From Methanocorpusculum labreanum Z (GTDB lineage: Archaea > Halobacteriota > Methanomicrobia > Methanomicrobiales > Methanocorpusculaceae), in the NCBI RefSeq assembly GCF_000015765.1, contig NC_008942.1:291921-355920 (forward strand): 64,000 nucleotides of DNA, written 5' to 3'. This document shows positions 52,942 to 61,641 of the stretch, piece after piece. The notes under the pieces are model-generated. The model ran no database searches and had not been told where the DNA came from. It saw only the letters and a list, made by a program, of their open reading frames with translations. Positions within the stretch are counted from its first letter, which is position 1. Each line of letters opens with the position of its first letter. Position numbers and translations under genes: made by a program.

Positions 52942-54156
52942 TTAAACGGAAGAATCGATCGTTCTCTCAGTGAGTATTTTTTGGAAGATCTCTCCGTCTT
53001 TGGCGATCCAAAGCTCTGCTGATTCAACGGCCTGCCGAACGAGCTCATTCATCTCGAGCTTGTTTTCTTCAGTGTCGATCAGATCCTGTGCGGAGCGGGT
53101 TGCCGGTTTTTTGGGGACCGCGAGGCACCCCGTGTCGCCTGGGCTTTCGTGATAGGTGCCGATTCTTCGTGAGATCGCTACGATCTCCTCTTTATCATAG
53201 GTCAGGAGAGGGCGCAAAACTGGAAGCTTCACCGATTCGGTGATGACGCCCATATTCTGCAAAGTTTGTGATGCCACCTGCCCGAGATTTTCTCCGGAGA
53301 CGATCCCCTCCATTTTATTCTCTTTCGCCACCTCTTCAGCCACCCGCATCATGAATCTCTTACAGAATAGGCAGGTGTAATGTCGGTCACATGCAGTCAT
53401 CATCGCATCGAAGAACGGCTCGAGATTCACGATCCAAAGCGGCAGACCCCTTCCGGGACACCAGGTGGAGAGAATTCTGACATTATCCATTGCCAAGTCA
53501 CGCGTGGCAGATCCCGCCCATCTTCCCCCATCCATAAATACACCGGAGATGACTACGCCTCTCCTCATCATCAGCCATGCGGCAACGGGCGAATCGATGC
53601 CTGCGGAAAGAAGCGCTACTGCCCGGCCTGCTGTTCCAAGGGGAAGTCCGCCTTGTCCTGGAATTCTCTCATCATATACGATTCCACCGTATTCCCGTGC
53701 CTCGACGAATATTTCATACTCCGGGTCATCGAGATCGACAACGAAATCCGGGATCTTCTCCCAAATGGCATCGGCGATCATGCCGGCAAGCTGCTGACTG
53801 GTGAATCCGCTCACATGCTGGCGTCGCGCTCTGACCGCAAAACGCATACCGGATTTGAGTTTTTTCTCAGAAAACGTCAGGGCGGTTTTTGCCATGTCTT
53901 CGGGACGGTTTGTGGTCGTTTCGCAGATACTGACGTCAACGATTCCAAATATCCTCGCTACGACCGGGGCGATTCTTGCGGCATCGCCGAAGATCAGCAG
54001 TCTTCCCCGGTATTCCTCTAACATGTATGGGATTTCCTGCGTATCCAGAGCTGCTTTGATATTTCGCGTTAGCGCAAGCATGAACTGTTTTTTGACCGGC
54101 TCGCTTTTGAGCCAAAGCTCCCCGATCCTGACCATTACTGCTCTATTTTGTTCCAT
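52942..54156 (-). CDS. thiI: tRNA 4-thiouridine synthase ThiI
   Basis: 404 residues: N-terminal ferredoxin-like and THUMP domains, then the PP-loop ATPase (LLSAGIDSPVAAWLM). CLFCKR supplies a Cys pair, and there is no rhodanese domain; archaeal ThiI proteins of this type use an Fe-S cluster. Adenylates tRNA U8 for sulfur insertion. Overlaps the LarE-like gene by 22 bp. Confidence 0.94.
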   Translation of the reverse strand: MEQNRAVMVRIGELWLKSEPVKKQFMLALTRNIKAALDTQEIPYMLEEYRGRLLIFGDAARIAPVVARIFGIVDVSICETTTNRPEDMAKTALTFSEKKLKSGMRFAVRARRQHVSGFTSQQLAGMIADAIWEKIPDFVVDLDDPEYEIFVEAREYGGIVYDERIPGQGGLPLGTAGRAVALLSAGIDSPVAAWLMMRRGVVISGVFMDGGRWAGSATRDLAMDNVRILSTWCPGRGLPLWIVNLEPFFDAMMTACDRHYTCLFCKRFMMRVAEEVAKENKMEGIVSGENLGQVASQTLQNMGVITESVKLPVLRPLLTYDKEEIVAISRRIGTYHESPGDTGCLAVPKKPATRSAQDLIDTEENKLEMNELVRQAVESAELWIAKDGEIFQKILTERTIDSSV

Positions 54157-54890
54157 GTCTGTGAACCTCCTGTTTTGTATTCTGAGACCGATATTGTGGA
54201 AAACCCGAAGGCCTTCAGATCATCTGCATATAATTCTGCATTGGCCATCTCATTTTTTTCGGTTTCGATGACGGCATGCCCGGATGAAAGACGTACCCGA
54301 AGCATCCCTCTAATTCCTTTCTTTCGCAGGAAAGACTCAGAGTCTGCGATCTTTTTCAGGTCGTCTTCTGTGATTTTTTCGCCGAACGGGATCCGTGTGG
54401 CAAGACACGATGATGAGGGAATTACCGGCACACCAAGCTCCTTCGCGAGTGCGTATATCTCTTTTTTTCCGATTCCTGCCAATGCAAACGGGCTGACGAT
54501 TCCAAGTTCTTTGAGGGCTTTTCTTCCGGGCCGTTCCTCTGCTGCATCATCTGCATGGGTCCCGTCACAGACGGTTTTTCCGTCGGCAGCTTCGAGCATT
54601 TTTTTCATGATGAGTTTTTTGCAGATATAGCACCTGTCCTGCGGATTGAATCGCAGGTTCTCTTTGGATAAAACAGATACATCGATAACCGTCCAGTTTA
54701 CCCCAAGTCTGCGGGCGAAATGCTCCGCTCTTGTGACTTCATCTGGAGGAGTGAACTCTGATCTTATGGTGGCTGCAGAGACTGGTCCCCCCTCTTTGAC
54801 GAATGCCGCGAGAAGGGTCATACTGTCGGTCCCGCCGGAGAGAGCTACTAAAGCCGGTGAATGTTCTCTTAGGATCTCAGATAATGTCAT
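54135..54890 (-). CDS. LarE-family PP-loop sulfur transferase
   Basis: 251 residues. PP-loop SGGTDS at 18-23; three conserved cysteines C87, C90 (DRCYIC) and C162 (SSSCLATRIPFG), as in LarE proteins that hold a [4Fe-4S] cluster. LarE thiolates pyridinium dicarboxylate for the nickel-pincer cofactor, but larB and larC are absent here and neighbours are tRNA enzymes. Overlaps cca by 4 bp and thiI by 22 bp. Confidence 0.88.
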   Translation of the reverse strand: MTLSEILREHSPALVALSGGTDSMTLLAAFVKEGGPVSAATIRSEFTPPDEVTRAEHFARRLGVNWTVIDVSVLSKENLRFNPQDRCYICKKLIMKKMLEAADGKTVCDGTHADDAAEERPGRKALKELGIVSPFALAGIGKKEIYALAKELGVPVIPSSSCLATRIPFGEKITEDDLKKIADSESFLRKKGIRGMLRVRLSSGHAVIETEKNEMANAELYADDLKAFGFSTISVSEYKTGGSQTWNKIEQ

Positions 54891-56281
54891 TGGTGTTCAA
54901 GTACCCGGAGTTTTCTGACCGCATGAGAGCTTTTTGCAAAGTATGCCGACAGGAAGAAGGTGAATTCAGGTGACCATATATCTTCGTTTTTAAGTATAGT
55001 GTATTCTTCCTCCATCGAGATCCTGACATGTTTTCCAATCGATCCGGAGAGGATCATCTGCTTATCAGCCAGAAGATCGGATGCATGCCTGTATTTGCGT
55101 TCCACCTCGGTATAATAACGGTCTTCCTCGATCCACGGTCCCGCAAAGGGATTTTCTCGAAGGTACTTGTCCACGAATTTGTCTGCGTTGTCGTGAACCC
55201 AAACAGGCGGTCCGTTTCTCAGCGTTATCGTCGGCAGGTCGGCGACCAGCAGTTCGAAGAGGATAAGACAGTGGTCTGCCCCCATCGCCACTTCCGCCCG
55301 ATGAACGTGGAAGTCTTCGGCTGTAAGCTGATTTTTGATGGACTCCATCGTTTTTCTTAACTGAGGAACGACGGTGTCGGGAACATATGCGGGTGTTTTG
55401 AATGATAATGCCAGCGTTGTTGTCCCCCTCATCTCAAGTGTTTCTGCGAACTCCTCCTTTGAAATCGAGGTTGGGGAATCAGGAATGAAGTAGCAGGAAT
55501 CGGGTCTCGCGCAGTAGTCTCTGGCAAGTTCCATGAATTCAGAGAACCGTGTGGGGGTCAATGCTGCCGCTACGTTTCTGGTTTTATCGGTTGGGTCTAT
55601 GACGATTAACGGTTCGGAGAAGAGCTTTCGAATCGTTTTTTTGTCGGGATAGAATCCCTCGATATCGATGACCTCTCCGAAACGGAATTTTGCAGCTGCC
55701 TGAAGCAGCGCGTTGAATCCTCCATATGCGAGGACGAGTAGTTCGCAGAGATATCCGGAGAATCCTCCGGTCATATGATCCGATCCGTATACGCCGCCTC
55801 CTTTTGAAAACTGTTTCATAAGGAGCACGTCGTCCTGAAGTCCGTCTATTCGATCAAGCAGATATCGCGTATGGAAAGGGGTCCGGTCAACGGCACATTT
55901 CATCTCGGCGGTGGATTCTACGTGATAGCAGGGGACCAGGTCCACGTCGAAACCTTCGATGACGGCATTCAGGTAGGGATGTTCTGCGTATTTTTCTTCT
56001 GACGATCCGTTGAATTTAGCCACGACGCCGTATGCTGCGGCAAGTCCTTTTTCCTGAAGTTCTTCCCTTGACAGTGTCGGGGGAAACAGCATGAAAATAT
56101 CTATGTCTTTGTCGCCCCTTACCCATGTTCCTCGGGCCACGGATCCCGTCATCATGGCCGGAACACCGGCGATTTCTCTCACCGCTTCGATGAGTTTTTG
56201 TCCCATCTCAAAAACTTCGTGCCGCTCTTCTTCCGTGGGCCGGATATTTTGTAATACTTCCTCCTCAATTGGATCTCTCAT
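54887..56281 (-). CDS. cca: CCA-adding enzyme, archaeal class I
   Basis: 464 residues from the ATG at 56281 (MRDPIEEEVLQNI). The nucleotidyltransferase motif GSVARGTWVRGDKDIDIFML has the catalytic DxD; tail domains follow in archaeal order. Adds CCA to tRNA 3-prime ends; two of the three tRNAs in this window lack encoded CCA. Overlaps thpR by 4 bp. Confidence 0.95.
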   Translation of the reverse strand: MRDPIEEEVLQNIRPTEEERHEVFEMGQKLIEAVREIAGVPAMMTGSVARGTWVRGDKDIDIFMLFPPTLSREELQEKGLAAAYGVVAKFNGSSEEKYAEHPYLNAVIEGFDVDLVPCYHVESTAEMKCAVDRTPFHTRYLLDRIDGLQDDVLLMKQFSKGGGVYGSDHMTGGFSGYLCELLVLAYGGFNALLQAAAKFRFGEVIDIEGFYPDKKTIRKLFSEPLIVIDPTDKTRNVAAALTPTRFSEFMELARDYCARPDSCYFIPDSPTSISKEEFAETLEMRGTTTLALSFKTPAYVPDTVVPQLRKTMESIKNQLTAEDFHVHRAEVAMGADHCLILFELLVADLPTITLRNGPPVWVHDNADKFVDKYLRENPFAGPWIEEDRYYTEVERKYRHASDLLADKQMILSGSIGKHVRISMEEEYTILKNEDIWSPEFTFFLSAYFAKSSHAVRKLRVLEHQ

Positions 56282-56808
56282 AACTTCACCCGGGCAAGTG
56301 TTGTATATATGGATCCCCGTGGGGTTAATGTGCTCTGTTTTAGGAGGATTTCTTCGATCATACATGTACCAAATTCGGCGTCGCAAAGTGCATCCGTTTT
56401 TTCCTGGAGATCCGGTGCATACTCTTTGATCCGGGCAAGGGTGATGTGGGGGGAGAACGGGCGTGCTTCTTTGGGAAATCCAAGCGGGAGCAAAAGCCCG
56501 TCGATTTGTTTTGCAATATCCGCACAGCAGCTCTGATCGGTTACTTCGGCTTTGATGACCCGCCGCCCAAATGTACTGACCCGTGCTGCCTGTAGCTGGA
56601 ACGGGGCGCCCCTCACTTTTTCCAGAGCTCCCGCAATTTTCGGGATTTTCACCTCCGGGATCTCTCCAAGAAACTTCAGGGTTATATGCATTTGATCAGC
56701 TGTCGGTAGCGTCAGTCGTGCCGTTGACCCGCGAAGCGACATCCCGGCCACCTCCAGCCTCTCTCTTATCTCCTTTGCAGGTTCAACTGCTATGAATACC
56801 CGAACCAT
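56278..56808 (-). CDS. thpR: RNA 2',3'-cyclic phosphodiesterase
   Basis: 176 residues from the ATG at 56808 (MVRVFIAVEP); an ATG 24 bp earlier is possible. Two HxT motifs, MHITLKFLGE and SPHITLARIK, form the active site of the 2H superfamily. Opens 2',3'-cyclic phosphates on RNA. First of four overlapping RNA-processing genes. Confidence 0.93.
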   Translation of the reverse strand: MVRVFIAVEPAKEIRERLEVAGMSLRGSTARLTLPTADQMHITLKFLGEIPEVKIPKIAGALEKVRGAPFQLQAARVSTFGRRVIKAEVTDQSCCADIAKQIDGLLLPLGFPKEARPFSPHITLARIKEYAPDLQEKTDALCDAEFGTCMIEEILLKQSTLTPRGSIYTTLARVKL

Positions 56809-56910
56809 TCTTGGAGAATATTTGCTTCTCATGCATTATGATAGTTACATCGGTTCTGTCCATCCGGCACCCACCATTCTATAACCTCATAAGACGCATA
56901 TGTACGAAGA

Positions 56911-58881
56911 ATGGAGGAAACTAAAACATTCGCGGAGTTCGCTATCTCTGAAGAACTACTTCAGGCGATAGGCGACATGGGATTTGAGGAGCCGACACCT
57001 ATCCAGGCAATGGCAATACCACAGATTCTTGATGGGAAAGATGTAACGGGGCAGGCTCAGACGGGAACGGGAAAAACGGCAGCGTTTGGGATTCCAATTA
57101 TTGAAAGGCTTGATCCAGATAACAAAAATGTACAGGCACTTGTCCTGTCCCCAACAAGGGAACTTGCAATACAGACCGCCGAGGAATTTTCCCGGCTGAT
57201 GAAATATAAAAAAGGACTGAATGTCGTCCCAATTTATGGTGGACAGCCGATCGAACGCCAGCTTCGTGCCCTCAAAGGTACGGTGCAGGTCGTCATCGGG
57301 ACCCCGGGTCGTGTCATTGATCATATCAAACGCGGGACACTTCATCTCGATTCAGTCACCATGTTCATCCTGGATGAAGCTGATCAGATGCTCGATATGG
57401 GTTTCCGTGAGGATATCGAGGACATTTTCCGCGATACGCCCAAAGACCGGCAGACAATTCTGTTTTCGGCAACTATGCCGCAGCCGATCCTGGACATTAC
57501 CAGAAGGTTCCAGCGTGATCCTCAGTTCGTGAAGATCACCCGCAAGGAACTTACTGTCCCCCAGATCGAGCAGACGTATATTGAGGTCAGAGAACGCGAC
57601 AAGCTTGAAGCGCTCTGCCGTACTCTTGATATGAACAACCCCGAACTTGCTCTCGTGTTCTGTAACACGAAGAGAACGGTGGATGATTTAATGAGTCGTA
57701 TGCAGGCGCGCGGATACTTTGTGGAGGCCCTCCACGGAGATATGAAGCAGCAGCAGCGTGACCGCGTCATGGCACGTTTCCGGTCCGGTTCAATCGATGT
57801 TCTGATCGCAACGGATGTTGCAGCACGCGGTATCGATGTCGATGATGTGGATATCGTTTTCAATTACGATGTTCCCCAGGATGTCGAGTATTATGTTCAC
57901 CGGATCGGCAGAACTGCCCGTGCCGGAAGGACCGGAAAATCCGTGACGTTTGTTGCTCCGCGTGAGATCTACAAACTCAGGGATATCCAGCGGTATGCAA
58001 AGATCCAGATCGCCAAGACACCTCTGCCGACGCTTGACGACGTTGCCGAGATGAAGCAGCAGATCTTCCTCGACAAAGTCAGGGACATCATGGCCGCAGG
58101 AAATCTTGAGCTTTATCTGCCTCTTGTCGAGCAGCTTCTCGAGACGGAAACCGATGTCGATTCCGAATCCACTTCGGAGATAACCAGTATCCAGGTTGCG
58201 GCAGCTCTTCTCAAGATGCACCTTGACAGTGGGAAAAATGCCGCTCAGAGTGAAGAGATCAAACCTCTCCAGCCGTCCCCCTCAAGTTCTGAGACGTTTA
58301 CGCCCGGGACCGTTGAAAACAGCGGTGCCGAGCCCGGGATGGTAAGATTCCGTATCTCCCTTGGTAAAAACCAGCAGATCCGTCCAAAGGATATCGTCGG
58401 AGCCTTTGCAGGTGAGTGCGACATACCCGGCTCTTCGATTGGACGAATCGATCTCTACAACAACTACTCCTATGTAGATGTCCCCTTAGAGCATGCCAAC
58501 CTCGTTGCCGAAGTTATGGGTTCCAAGACCATTCGCGGTCAGGAACTTGAGATTTCCATCGCAGCACCGCGTACTCCGGAAGAAGAGGAACGCGAGCGTG
58601 ATCGGGACAGAAGCGGAGATAGGCGCGGCGGATCCTCAGGATACCGCAGTGGTGACCGGAACTCCGGCAGCGGTGAACGCCGCAGTTATAACAACAACCG
58701 TGGGTCATACGGAAGCCGCGGGGGCAGCAACTACCGAAGCGGTGATCGGAGTTCCGGCAGCGGTGAACGCCGCAGCTATGGAAATTCCGGAAGCAGCGAC
58801 CGAAGAAGTTTCAGCCGTGGAAGCGGCGATCGGAGTTCCTCCAGAAGAGATTCCGGTCACGGCTTCTACGGAAGAGACTAA
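56911..58881 (+). CDS. DEAD-box RNA helicase with C-terminal RNA-binding and RGG-like tail
   Basis: 656 residues. Motifs: AQTGTGKT (I), LDEADQML (II), FSATMP (III), HRIGRTARAGRTGKS (VI). After a linker, a DbpA-like RNA-binding domain (about 475-545: VRFRISLGKNQQIRPKDIVG). The last 90 residues are Gly/Arg/Ser-rich with a 16-residue unit (YRSGDRnSGSGERRSY) present twice almost unchanged. Cold- or ribosome-linked RNA remodelling is likely. Start ATG at 56911. Confidence 0.95.
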   Translation: MEETKTFAEFAISEELLQAIGDMGFEEPTPIQAMAIPQILDGKDVTGQAQTGTGKTAAFGIPIIERLDPDNKNVQALVLSPTRELAIQTAEEFSRLMKYKKGLNVVPIYGGQPIERQLRALKGTVQVVIGTPGRVIDHIKRGTLHLDSVTMFILDEADQMLDMGFREDIEDIFRDTPKDRQTILFSATMPQPILDITRRFQRDPQFVKITRKELTVPQIEQTYIEVRERDKLEALCRTLDMNNPELALVFCNTKRTVDDLMSRMQARGYFVEALHGDMKQQQRDRVMARFRSGSIDVLIATDVAARGIDVDDVDIVFNYDVPQDVEYYVHRIGRTARAGRTGKSVTFVAPREIYKLRDIQRYAKIQIAKTPLPTLDDVAEMKQQIFLDKVRDIMAAGNLELYLPLVEQLLETETDVDSESTSEITSIQVAAALLKMHLDSGKNAAQSEEIKPLQPSPSSSETFTPGTVENSGAEPGMVRFRISLGKNQQIRPKDIVGAFAGECDIPGSSIGRIDLYNNYSYVDVPLEHANLVAEVMGSKTIRGQELEISIAAPRTPEEEERERDRDRSGDRRGGSSGYRSGDRNSGSGERRSYNNNRGSYGSRGGSNYRSGDRSSGSGERRSYGNSGSSDRRSFSRGSGDRSSSRRDSGHGFYGRD

Positions 58882-58884
58882 TCT

Positions 58885-58900
58885 TCTCTTTTTTTGTGAT
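58885..58900 (+). terminator. T-rich terminator after the helicase gene
   Basis: A T7 run at about 58889-58895 follows the stop by a few bases, as in archaeal intrinsic termination. Confidence 0.45.
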
Positions 58901-59099
58901 CTCTTCTCTCTGGTATCAGTGAGGATACTTTCATTATTGCTCGACGCGTATATGTACAGAGTTTTTCAGGATGTTCCTGAAGAAACTACCCGGTCTTCTG
59001 TGAAGCCGGAGGTCTGCGGGAAGGACAAGAATACCTGCCGGGACTCACCTCCCCTGAGTCTTGTCCAGAGTGCAGTGAACCTCAAAAAGGTGAAAAAAC

Positions 59100-59390
59100 A
59101 TGGATTTCAACTTATCTTTAAGAAGAGCAATGAAAACCGGCGAGGTAACCCTCGGCCAGAACTCTGTTGAGAAAATCGTTGCTGAGAACAAAGCAGAACT
59201 CGTCATCATCGCAAAGAATGCTCCGGCACAGATCCGTAACTTCCTTGCTGCAAACGAAAACGTCCCTCTTTATGAATTTGACGGCAGCTCCCGTCAGCTT
59301 GGAAAAGAATGCGGTAGAGATCACATGATCAGCGTCCTTGCGATCGTCAACGCTGGCGAGTCCGATATCCTCTCCCTTAAGAGTGAATAA
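59100..59390 (+). CDS. rpl30e: Ribosomal protein L30e
   Basis: 96 residues, L7Ae-like fold: KTGEVTLGQNSVEKIV, ELVIIAKNAPAQIRNFL and GKECGRDHMISVLAIVN. Usually sits between RNA polymerase and nusA-rps12 genes; here only nusA accompanies it. 2-bp gap to nusA. Confidence 0.95.
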   Translation: MDFNLSLRRAMKTGEVTLGQNSVEKIVAENKAELVIIAKNAPAQIRNFLAANENVPLYEFDGSSRQLGKECGRDHMISVLAIVNAGESDILSLKSE

Positions 59391-59392
59391 AT

Positions 59393-59866
59393 ATGAGTGA
59401 GATAACTATTTCCGAAGACGCCATGCGCATGATTGCCCAGTTTGAGAATCTCACCGGTGCAGGCGCAAGAGACTGTGTTGTCGATGATAAATTCAGCCGG
59501 ATTCTCTTCGTCATCAACCCGGGAGAGATGGGACTTGCAATCGGAAAGAAGGGTGCCAGTATCAAGAAGGCATCTGACGCTTTCGGTAAGAAGGTCGAGG
59601 TCGTTGAATACAACCCGGACAAGGTTCAGTTCATCAGAAACTGCTTCCTCCCTGTCCACGTTCAGACCGTCACCTTCGAAGAAGATGAAGAGGAAAACAC
59701 CGAAGTTGCCTACATCGAGGTTGCAGATACCGATCGCGGTCTTGCAATCGGAAAAGAAGGCAGAAACATCATCAAAGCAAAGAAACTTGCTTTCCGCCAG
59801 TTTGATATCGCCAACGTCGAGCTCAAACAGGAAGAGGAAGAAGAGTCTGAAGAGGATGAGTTATAA
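59393..59866 (+). CDS. nusA: Archaeal NusA-like transcription factor
   Basis: 157 residues, two KH domains only (first with GEMGLAIGKKGASIKKA, second with DRGLAIGKEGRNIIKAK), no S1 domain, as in archaea. An acidic tail (QEEEEESEEDEL) ends the protein. Co-transcribed with L30e. Confidence 0.94.
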   Translation: MSEITISEDAMRMIAQFENLTGAGARDCVVDDKFSRILFVINPGEMGLAIGKKGASIKKASDAFGKKVEVVEYNPDKVQFIRNCFLPVHVQTVTFEEDEEENTEVAYIEVADTDRGLAIGKEGRNIIKAKKLAFRQFDIANVELKQEEEEESEEDEL

Positions 59867-59927
59867 CTCATCTCATTTTTAGAGATATATTCTAGGGCGT
59901 GCTGATTCGCCGAAAATTGAAACTGTT

Positions 59928-60557
59928 TTACTTTTCAGGATGTTTTTCCTGATAGGCTGCTTCCGGGCCCATGGCAAGAAGTTCTTCAAGGGTATTTACG
60001 TTCCTGAAACTTTCAAGGTCAGGATCGACCGTTCGAAACATCTCCGGTGCTATTCGTTTTGTATTCAGCGTATTCACCATGTCGCGGAGGGAAAGAGATT
60101 CGTGTTTTCCGATATATTCCCTAAGTGCCGATACCCGATAAACTGCATGAAGCGGCTCTAGGTCGGTATTTTCCCATTCCGGGATGATAGCGTCATACCC
60201 TTCGATATTCTCGAACAGATATTGAACGATGGGTTTGTGGATGGTAGGCATATCGCATGCCGAGATGAACACGAGTTCTCCCTTGATTTCGTTTAGACCT
60301 GCCGATATTCCGCCGATTGGTCCAAGACCTGGCTGTGTATCCCATGTACATCTGACGATTTCCGGAAGGCCGGCAAAATGCTCGGTCTGTTTTTTGTTTT
60401 TTGCAACGATCACGATCTCATCGACGAGTCCTTCGAAGGTCGTAACAAGCCGAGAAATAAATGAGCAGCCTTGGTAAGAAAACAAATACTTTTCGCGTCC
60501 GTTTACTCTTCGTGCCTCACCGCCTGCAAGGATCATCGCGGATCGTTTTGCCGTCAT
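59928..60557 (-). CDS. mobA: Molybdopterin guanylyltransferase MobA
   Basis: 209 residues. MILAGGEARRVNGREKYLF is the nucleotide loop (GTP site), and ISACDMPTI the Mg site. Attaches GMP to molybdopterin for formate dehydrogenase or formyl-methanofuran dehydrogenase. Overlaps panE by 4 bp. Confidence 0.92.
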   Translation of the reverse strand: MTAKRSAMILAGGEARRVNGREKYLFSYQGCSFISRLVTTFEGLVDEIVIVAKNKKQTEHFAGLPEIVRCTWDTQPGLGPIGGISAGLNEIKGELVFISACDMPTIHKPIVQYLFENIEGYDAIIPEWENTDLEPLHAVYRVSALREYIGKHESLSLRDMVNTLNTKRIAPEMFRTVDPDLESFRNVNTLEELLAMGPEAAYQEKHPEK

Positions 60558-61462
60558 GAAAGCTCCTCTTTGAAGTGAGTTAAATTGACGATCGTTTCAT
60601 TCACGGGAGTTGGGATGCCGTGTCTCCTGCCAAGTGAAACTATGGCTCCATTGATAAAGTCAACCTCGGTTTTGCGGCCGGCAGCTATGTCCTGATACAT
60701 TGAGGAAAAATGTGCGGCCGTTGGGGGGATCTTCGCTGTCTTCAGGAACTCAAGATATTCATTCGCTGTTTTTTGTACAAGTGAGATATTTTCTGCGCGT
60801 GCCACTTCGAACGCTTCATGCACTATGTTAATAATGATATTCCATGCGGGTTCTCTGAGGAGATCTCCGTAAGGGCATTCCATAACTGCCCCAAGAGGAT
60901 TCAGCGAGCAGCTGTACAATGCTTTTGACCAGATGGTCCCTTTGATATTATCCGTGGCGCTCGCCCGCATGCCTGCTTTGTTGAAGAGATCAGACAGGAG
61001 TTCCGCTTTTCGATCAGCTCCTCCCGTATATCTTCCAAAGACTGTGGCTCCGCCGTCGACTGATACGAACACCGCATTGTCTGCTTTCCATTCAAATCCG
61101 GTAATAATCATTGCGCCGATCACATGGTCGGTATATTCGGCAATGACCTCTTCATTTCCGATTCCGTTCTGGAGACTCACGACCTCGGCCTCACCGAACA
61201 GATGATTATATTTTTCACATATTTCGCGTGTGGCGGCAGCTTTGGTGGATATAATGATATAATCCCAGGGCCCTTCCGGGGGAGTTACTCCGCAGGGAAA
61301 CCGGAATGTTTCCGTCCCCCAGATCCCTGTTAGAAAAAAGCCATCCTTTTCGATAGACGTACTGCATCTTTCCCGGCATACTGCAAAAACTTCGGCATAT
61401 TTCGATAATTTTGCGGCGACTGACAGCCCTACTGCTCCGGCACCAAGTATTAATATCCTCAT
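60554..61462 (-). CDS. panE: 2-Dehydropantoate 2-reductase
   Basis: 302 residues. NADP site MRILILGAGAVGLSVAAKL; catalytic Lys in IWSKALYSCSLNPLGAV; C-terminal helix domain with KTEVDFINGAIV. Makes pantoate for coenzyme A. Followed by mobA with a 4-bp overlap. Confidence 0.93.
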   Translation of the reverse strand: MRILILGAGAVGLSVAAKLSKYAEVFAVCRERCSTSIEKDGFFLTGIWGTETFRFPCGVTPPEGPWDYIIISTKAAATREICEKYNHLFGEAEVVSLQNGIGNEEVIAEYTDHVIGAMIITGFEWKADNAVFVSVDGGATVFGRYTGGADRKAELLSDLFNKAGMRASATDNIKGTIWSKALYSCSLNPLGAVMECPYGDLLREPAWNIIINIVHEAFEVARAENISLVQKTANEYLEFLKTAKIPPTAAHFSSMYQDIAAGRKTEVDFINGAIVSLGRRHGIPTPVNETIVNLTHFKEELS

Positions 61463-61641
61463 TTGTTCTTATTATATTGTCTCTTCACCACATTAAAAGC
61501 AGGGTTTTCCTGATGTGGGCAGCCCGTATGTCGGATGCAAAACTTGTGAATTTTTGGTGTAAAATATACATTGGGTTGTTTCAAAGCACGTATTGGATAT
61601 TTTTCGGGTTGAATTATACTTTACATTGCGGTTAATTGATT

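Noticed and set aside
58493..59170. 225-codon plus-strand frame after the helicase
   Set aside because: It is an Ala/Thr-rich shadow of the Gly/Arg tail and crosses the L30e start in the wrong frame.
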